The notes below the pieces were generated by a model. That model worked only from the letters and a program-made list of their open reading frames with translations. It was not told where the DNA came from and ran no database searches. Below, in pieces: positions 15,301 through 19,539 of a stretch of DNA of 19,539 nucleotides; the first letter of the stretch is position 1, and the number at the start of each line of letters is the position of its first letter. The stretch comes from Bacteroidaceae bacterium (lineage in GTDB: Bacteria > Bacteroidota > Bacteroidia > Bacteroidales > Bacteroidaceae), in NCBI GenBank assembly GCA_900769765.1, contig CAAGHW010000039.1, positions 1-19,539 on the forward strand. Reading direction: 5' to 3'. The translations under genes and the position numbers were made by a program.

Positions 15301-18300
15301 TATACATCGTCAAAGTGTGTGTCATCGTTGCCATGACCGTCTGCCTTGAATACAAGGAAGTTACGGTTTACTCCAAATTCGCTTTCTTCAGAACTTACCA
15401 AATATAATTGGAAACCACCTGGGTAGTGGTCTAATCTTGGGTTTTCTCCCGATGCAATCAAGCATGTGCCGAATCCGGTAAGAATCTGCTCATTCGTTAC
15501 CTCAATCTCCATAATCCATGATTCATCAGTGTGCAAGTCAGGGATGTCCAGGATGATATCCTCTCCCACGTTAGCTGTTCCGGAGCCGCTCAGTGAAGCA
15601 TCGAGTGCCGTGATGCTGCTGACAAACTCCAGACTTCTTGGTAAAGTAATAGATGTAAGTTCTTTGTTGTAATTGAAAAGGTCGTTCTCCAAACCGACGA
15701 TAGGGCACACTTCGCCCAATACTGTTACTGTTTCCGGTATGACAAGGTCGCCTTTGCCTGCCTCTAAAACCTTCGACAGGACTACGCCTGTTTCTCCATT
15801 TTCTCTTTCTACAGTGCGGAATGTCATATGCCAACCGTCTATGATAAGTATTCGGCGGATTTTTGCAGTGTATGTGGCATTTCCACGCGCATACATTGTT
15901 TGTCGCAGGTTTTTACTTACAAGGCGGTCGTATTGGTCGTACCAACCAAGGAATTCCGCACCTTCGTCCAATGTCGCCTCCATGGTGAACTGTGTGCCAA
16001 TTGCAACATCAAGCTGTGTGCTGTTTGAACTTTCTGGAGTCTCGTTATTCCATGCCTTTACGCTTCCCCAATCCTCGTTGTTGGTTACGACGTTGATGTG
16101 GGCTGCTTCGTTTGCATATTCGGTTACATTTATAATAATGTCGTAAACCGGGCAGTTGGTGTCATCTTTGGCTCCCTTGCTTGTAGGGTTATCGGTTGCA
16201 TCGTCAAAACGCAAACGTATATGTGTCATGCCAAGCTGCATGGTGTATGGCAACAGCACATTGAACGTGCCTGAACATACTGCAGTGTTCTCTGCACCTT
16301 CTGTGCCGATGGTGTGTATTAACTCGCCATAGTCTTCGAAATCACCGTCGAGATTGTGGTCGATATATGCACGGAAGTAGCAGTTCTTTAGTCCGTCGCC
16401 GCTTCCGTTGTCATATGCAATGTCAAAGCTTGCGCCATGTGCCACATTTATAATCTGTGGTATTGTGGTAAATACCTCAGTTGGCGCAGTGGTTGTTTCG
16501 TATATTGTCTCGGGCTCACGGTTGTAACGTGTTAGCGTTATTCTTTGTACGAATTTACCATTGTTGTCAATATTGCTTGCATCGCCTTCTACAGAACCCC
16601 ACTTGTCTTCAATAAAGTGCGCGGTGAATGTCGCAGCTTCCTTTCCATAATATGTATATGGGTTCTTGTTGCTTACAAAGTTACCGTTAGCATCGTTCCA
16701 ACAGCTGAAGTTATATCCCTCGTTTGCTGTAGCAAGTATAGTAACGGCTTCGGTGTTTGTTATTGAAGTTTCGCCTGTTGCTTCAATAATTGCCGAACCT
16801 TCTTCGGCGTTGGCTGTTACTGTTACCTCACGCGCGGTAGTGATGTTTGCGTTTATGATAATGCTGAACGTGATATTCGTTCCGTCGCGGTATGTAACAA
16901 TGGCTTTCGCCTTGCCCACTTCGGCATCTGCAGGTATTGTTATGCAGTTGTCAGTCACTTCAAGTATCTCTTCATTCGATTGCACGCCGTCGTGGTTAAG
17001 GTCAATCCAAAAGCTTGTAAGCAATACGTTCTTGCCTATTTCGAATGGAATCTCAATGGCTTCGCCTCTGTGTGCGGTGGGTATGACGCCGCTGTTTTGT
17101 GCGTCGCGCATGGCGCCCATAGGGAACAGGTAGCTGTTGTCGCCACTCTTCAGACGGCCGAATGTCTTGTTGAAAGTCTCGGCTGCCTTTTCGGCTGCAG
17201 TCTTGTCGCTTGGTGCTGTAGCGGAGTTGTATTTGTGGTTGCCGAGGTCGGTGCTCCAAGGATACTCAATTTCGTTGTACCAATAGTTTGAAGCTATGTT
17301 GTTTCCTCTTTTCTCAAAGAAATATGCCCAGCGTTTGCGGTAGTAATCTTTTATAAGGCCTGCCCAACAACGGTTTGAATAGTCGTGCATGTGGCTGTCA
17401 ACGTATGGAGCCCATACGGTTATCAGCGTACGTATGTTGCACTCAAGCCAGTTGCATTCGTTGTCGCCAAGGTTAGCATTGTTTACATCTTCTACAATCT
17501 CATGTGCGCGATGAGTCCATGTTGACAATTTGAAAAACTCGTTGTATGAGAGCATGCTGTCAAGGTCGTCCATCAATAACAGGAACAGCTCGTACAAACG
17601 TCTGTACTCGGCTGTGTTGCCGGCCTTACGCATGTCGTTGATAAGAGGCAGCAGTTCGGCTGCATAATCGACCATTGCCTGACGCACAATGTCTATGACA
17701 TCGTAATTGTAGTTGCTTTTTCCGTGTTCTGCAACATCGTTTCTTATGGATAACAGTTTGTCGGCAGCCTGCAACACATCATAGGGGTTGTAATATAGCG
17801 CAGTTGTTCCCCATTCCGAAACCTTCTCCAGGTTCCAGGTGGGGCGGGCCAGGATAACAGCTTCCGATGCACCTAATTGGTCTGTGGTGCAGTTCCATAC
17901 CGACTCCTTCAATGCCTGCAATGCTTCGAGGGCAGTTGTGTCGTCTGTGCCGTAGCGTGCATGAGCATAATCTTCGAGCCATTCGTTGAGGTTAGGTCTT
18001 GTACTCATCCAGGGAAGCTCAAAGAGCATGTCGTAAACAATGTGGTTTGTCTCGATACCCTCGGGTGTAGCACCTATACCCTGTATGCTGTTGTCGTTTG
18101 CTATTGCATTGAAATAGTTGTTCATGGTGCTCTCCATGCGTCCGTGCAAGCCGTTGCGTCCGCCAAAGTCGTTGAGCATACAGAAAACATATGGATAGCC
18201 GTTATATGTGTCGTTGTCCCACATTGAGTTGCTTGCGATGTCGGCATTTATGTCGAGTGCAATGAAACGGTCTGCGTAGTTTGTACTCATTGCCTCGAAT

Positions 18301-19451
18301 GCTCCGTTTTGTGGCATGTCGTTGTGGTAATGTATAAACCATTTGGGGCTGTTTGTCAAGGCGTTGTATTTTGTCTTGTCATCCGAAGAAACGCCATTGT
18401 AATACTCATCGAGCTGTGCCATTATACTTGGGTAGCACTCTGCGTTTGTCACACCACTTGGCAAATCACCGTCGTGGAAAGGGTCGATGCTGTAGAGTTC
18501 CGAGACACCCATGACATTGTGCAACTCCTCGTAATATATTTCAGCCAAATTGTTATAGCTTCCTGTTCCGGGCTTGACAATGTCGGGACGCTTGTGGACT
18601 TCATTTAACCAAATGCCATTGTCGATAACATCTCCTGCATTTACATTCGCGTTTGTGAAGCCGTCGGGAACCTGTCCGCTGAAGCCAGGTAAAACAGGCT
18701 GCATGCCAAACTCGCGCATACGTGTCAGCATTTGTTTGCATAGCTCTTCCTGACGGGTGTACCACCATTCGGGGATACCTTCCATTGTTACACCTTCGGC
18801 CCAAGCTGTTGCGCCTAAACCCTGTATCTGGTTGTTTGCAAACCACGAGAGGTATGCAGGGCCGGTGATGTAGGTGTTGATTACCCAGGATTCAACACCA
18901 AGTCTTGTAAGGAAATTACGTGTAACGACTTCCAGACCCACAATGTTGAGTGGGGCATTCACACCGTGCAGAGCCATCCAGTCAATTTCCTGCTGCCAAC
19001 GATCCCATGTCCACAAAGCCATAGAGTTTGAGAATACATCGGTGTTGAGGTTGTAACGGTAGGTAGTGTTACAGATATGTTCCTCCTCTCCGTTAGGAAC
19101 AGGGAGTGATGCACCTGTAAGGTCTGTCTTTGGGTTACTCCAGGAGAGGTTTATATGTGCATAGTGGTTAAGGTACCAGTTGATACCTGTAGCAACCGAT
19201 AGCTGTGTGTTACCCTTGATGCAGGGTTTGTTGTCTTGTGATGTGATGATGAACACATCCTTGCCGTGTTCGTCGTCAAGTGTTTCGTCAATGATGGTGA
19301 CAAATCTGTCGGCAGCACCGTTGCCACCAATACGGTTAAGCAATCCAATGATAGCCTGTTGGGGTGTTTCAACGGGTGCTTGTGCCTTTGCTGTGTATGT
19401 TGTTAATAGAGCTATAACAACAAATAGAAGAGTTACAATACGTTGTTTCAT
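12393..19451 (-). CDS. Secreted multidomain alpha-N-acetylglucosaminidase (GH89) with C-terminal sorting domain
   Basis: A 2352-aa exported enzyme expected to release terminal alpha-linked GlcNAc from mucin or heparan-type glycans. ATG 19451 is chosen because it opens a typical signal peptide (MKQR, hydrophobic core, AKA cleavage near 23); a TTG ten codons upstream would spoil it. Approximate modules by residue: GH89 26-765; an IDLNHDG segment near 815; InlB-repeat-like 876-947 and 1118-1198; GEVED-like 948-1111 (YIDHNLDGDFED); BspA-type leucine-rich repeat in two pieces, 1204-1280 and 1445-1502; a possible concanavalin-like insert 1285-1445; discoidin (F5/8C)-like 1543-1690; a helical linker near 1947-1990; a trefoil-like region 1993-2100; sorting-tail 2309-2352. 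GH89 identity is firm; accessory calls are from pattern only. It is monocistronic, and no SusC/SusD genes are adjacent in the window. Confidence 0.93.
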   Translation of the reverse strand: MKQRIVTLLFVVIALLTTYTAKAQAPVETPQQAIIGLLNRIGGNGAADRFVTIIDETLDDEHGKDVFIITSQDNKPCIKGNTQLSVATGINWYLNHYAHINLSWSNPKTDLTGASLPVPNGEEEHICNTTYRYNLNTDVFSNSMALWTWDRWQQEIDWMALHGVNAPLNIVGLEVVTRNFLTRLGVESWVINTYITGPAYLSWFANNQIQGLGATAWAEGVTMEGIPEWWYTRQEELCKQMLTRMREFGMQPVLPGFSGQVPDGFTNANVNAGDVIDNGIWLNEVHKRPDIVKPGTGSYNNLAEIYYEELHNVMGVSELYSIDPFHDGDLPSGVTNAECYPSIMAQLDEYYNGVSSDDKTKYNALTNSPKWFIHYHNDMPQNGAFEAMSTNYADRFIALDINADIASNSMWDNDTYNGYPYVFCMLNDFGGRNGLHGRMESTMNNYFNAIANDNSIQGIGATPEGIETNHIVYDMLFELPWMSTRPNLNEWLEDYAHARYGTDDTTALEALQALKESVWNCTTDQLGASEAVILARPTWNLEKVSEWGTTALYYNPYDVLQAADKLLSIRNDVAEHGKSNYNYDVIDIVRQAMVDYAAELLPLINDMRKAGNTAEYRRLYELFLLLMDDLDSMLSYNEFFKLSTWTHRAHEIVEDVNNANLGDNECNWLECNIRTLITVWAPYVDSHMHDYSNRCWAGLIKDYYRKRWAYFFEKRGNNIASNYWYNEIEYPWSTDLGNHKYNSATAPSDKTAAEKAAETFNKTFGRLKSGDNSYLFPMGAMRDAQNSGVIPTAHRGEAIEIPFEIGKNVLLTSFWIDLNHDGVQSNEEILEVTDNCITIPADAEVGKAKAIVTYRDGTNITFSIIINANITTAREVTVTANAEEGSAIIEATGETSITNTEAVTILATANEGYNFSCWNDANGNFVSNKNPYTYYGKEAATFTAHFIEDKWGSVEGDASNIDNNGKFVQRITLTRYNREPETIYETTTAPTEVFTTIPQIINVAHGASFDIAYDNGSGDGLKNCYFRAYIDHNLDGDFEDYGELIHTIGTEGAENTAVCSGTFNVLLPYTMQLGMTHIRLRFDDATDNPTSKGAKDDTNCPVYDIIINVTEYANEAAHINVVTNNEDWGSVKAWNNETPESSNSTQLDVAIGTQFTMEATLDEGAEFLGWYDQYDRLVSKNLRQTMYARGNATYTAKIRRILIIDGWHMTFRTVERENGETGVVLSKVLEAGKGDLVIPETVTVLGEVCPIVGLENDLFNYNKELTSITLPRSLEFVSSITALDASLSGSGTANVGEDIILDIPDLHTDESWIMEIEVTNEQILTGFGTCLIASGENPRLDHYPGGFQLYLVSSEESEFGVNRNFLVFKADGHGNDDTHFDDVYTQDHFKVTLEYDHTTQIMTARVIKADGTNALTHEGTETLSFTCPNLQTIKTVCTDLAQGVDIPRITIERLELPDAFRGCSNLDAIYVEEGNKTYSSIDGILYDAEGVIEISVPEGRNSGAERRALREIIQKMEALSAQVATYSNTGSEVRKKIELQTTDVIPGWGTTTCHIWTNATETDGNIEHLYDGIKGDDENYFQASSNPDNYIEVYIGHTLPSTKLQYTYHTRSGCDNGFPDRIDAIGYWELSPEGEKFPTTLDTAYELPQKANTSYTSGIIDNPQWYNYIRFYISSDDQFWHMGEFELFFITQNGASVEVFEIFKNVITDEFMLGCFDETFSSKDVYANSIDVSEINESTSALQKKYEELLALIELVLPFELTVDDNNPILYNIFHKTGNVITIKHPSNELDDTTHKLGIKPHIENNTFQAFYFKSHADGIAIYPYNTDGEVFSSNDTSDGGDKVTTATVDDADYAYKYWSVPFVKEENAIRYYNIKTNGTYLNDDSGNTESIGFKSESSDSDGSLFYFVKAEFDNDNPRYYQLIDHLHIHPDGTNIYEGKTVGLYNGGKAYREAYLAAKSIMEAGNTSSHEECLEAHEALHEASKKLSLNKASDDKFYFIRSVADDSYCNGQYVHTLYSRTAHGGGGQTGMFDHTNLLLCDKSNITPRQLAIFQFETTENENVYKIKNLHTGMYIKSFAGAQMGTEEEAQNVTIAGIADGQVTLRIGENDPMHAQELYGVITEGAAAPSNASTWEIEEQTDIKEIYHMLSIGTAGYSSLHLNYAVEIPFGIVAYTANEVIPGWLRMTEITDGIIPANTPVIIKGNPGIFVFQYSEEPGTAINNSYGFEFLGTLYDTYIEKEANAKYHVLSMVNGNIGMYQAMINKDADGNAGNTHFLNNANKVYLKIIQTSSGAMSSFIRFSFDDKIVTDIEELEEEHEIDKPVIYDLQGRKITEITTPGIYIINNKKVVVK
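12396..12527 (-). other. C-terminal T9SS-type sorting tail of the GH89 enzyme
   Basis: The last 44 residues contain VIYDLQGRKI, then GIYIINNKKVVVK at the very end. This matches the common Bacteroidetes C-terminal sorting-domain pattern (YDLQGR...GIYI..GKKVVV). Such tails route proteins through the type IX secretion system and are usually removed, leaving the protein surface-anchored or released. An acidic spacer, EELEEEHE, precedes it. Other T9SS genes are not in the window. Confidence 0.75.
17157..19376 (-). other. GH89 (NAGLU) catalytic module within the large secreted enzyme
   Basis: Residues about 26-765 match the three-part NAGLU fold. The small N-terminal domain is followed by a barrel with SMALWTWDRWQQEIDWMALH, the block corresponding to the DWARWEREIDWMAL region of human NAGLU, and FGMQPVLPGFSGQVP, equivalent to FGMTPVLPAFAGHVP. 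The expected nucleophile is E464 in ATPEGIE, aligning with the human PEGI glutamate. The expected acid/base lies in DPFHDG at residue 327, where I read aspartate. A helical C-terminal domain follows. The alignment is by eye. Confidence 0.88.
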
Positions 19452-19522
19452 AGTAATATATTGTAATATGTTAGTAATCAATGGTTTGATAGCTTTTTTA
19501 TTGCGTTTTTCAAAAAGGACTG

Positions 19523-19530
19523 CAAAGGTA
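19523..19530 (-). promoter_or_regulatory. -7 box of the GH89 gene promoter
   Basis: On the minus strand TACCTTTG is an exact match to TAnnTTTG and lies about 70 bases before the chosen ATG at 19451. Its -33 partner would fall outside the window. The 88-base leader region is AT-rich and holds nothing else I recognise. Confidence 0.65.
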
Positions 19531-19539
19531 CGAAAAAAA

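Noticed and set aside
12393..19451. A complete polysaccharide utilisation locus around GH89
   Set aside because: No SusC/SusD pair, sensor-regulator or second glycosidase is in the window; the gene appears to be transcribed alone.
19452..19481. Ten-codon extension of the GH89 protein from a TTG
   Set aside because: It would place ten uncharged residues before an otherwise textbook signal peptide that begins at the ATG at 19451.

Overview
The window looks like chromosomal DNA of a Bacteroidales bacterium (Prevotella/Bacteroides/Muribaculaceae type; I cannot place the genus). Several upstream regions carry Bacteroidetes-style -7 boxes (TAnnTTTG and the variant TATCTTCG). There is a succinate/propionate-type methylmalonyl-CoA gene cluster. 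The largest gene encodes a secreted multidomain glycosidase with a C-terminal tail like the type IX secretion (T9SS) sorting domains of this phylum. No RNA genes, CRISPR arrays, insertion sequences or phage genes are visible.

Layout. (1) 1-1344: the 5' end of glnS on the minus strand, divergent from a GT-B glycosyltransferase. (2) 1472-4583, plus strand: fhs (formate-tetrahydrofolate ligase), then rarA (AAA+ replication/recombination ATPase), ending in a perfect 20-bp-arm palindromic terminator that contains the rarA stop codon. (3) 4639-7212, minus strand: an operon read as mce, mmdA, a 48-aa gene at 5075-5221, and a biotin carrier protein gene. The 48-aa protein resembles the small epsilon/delta-tail subunit of sodium-pumping decarboxylases. 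(4) 7320-10157, minus strand: a second operon read as an LpxL/HtrB-type acyltransferase followed by two different Stealth-family phosphosugar transferases, a surface-glycan set. (5) 10431-12338, plus strand: a FadD-like long-chain acyl-CoA synthetase. A near-palindrome CGGACAATTATCCG and a repeated half-site lie upstream, and a 58-bp perfect palindrome covers its stop codon. (6) 12393-19451, minus strand: a 2352-aa secreted GH89 alpha-N-acetylglucosaminidase with many accessory modules.

How the genes fit together. The mce operon is central carbon metabolism: it epimerises methylmalonyl-CoA and moves CO2 via biotin, giving propionate, but no membrane beta subunit or biotin carboxylase is present. 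The acyltransferase/Stealth operon and the first glycosyltransferase probably build the cell envelope or capsule. The GH89 enzyme probably attacks terminal alpha-GlcNAc on host mucin or heparan-type glycans. FadD activates fatty acids.

Most noteworthy: the small gene between mmdA and the carrier gene; an apparent Glu-to-Asp change at the expected acid/base position of GH89; the split leucine-rich-repeat module in that protein; the acyltransferase plus two-Stealth operon; and the two stop-codon-spanning perfect palindromes.
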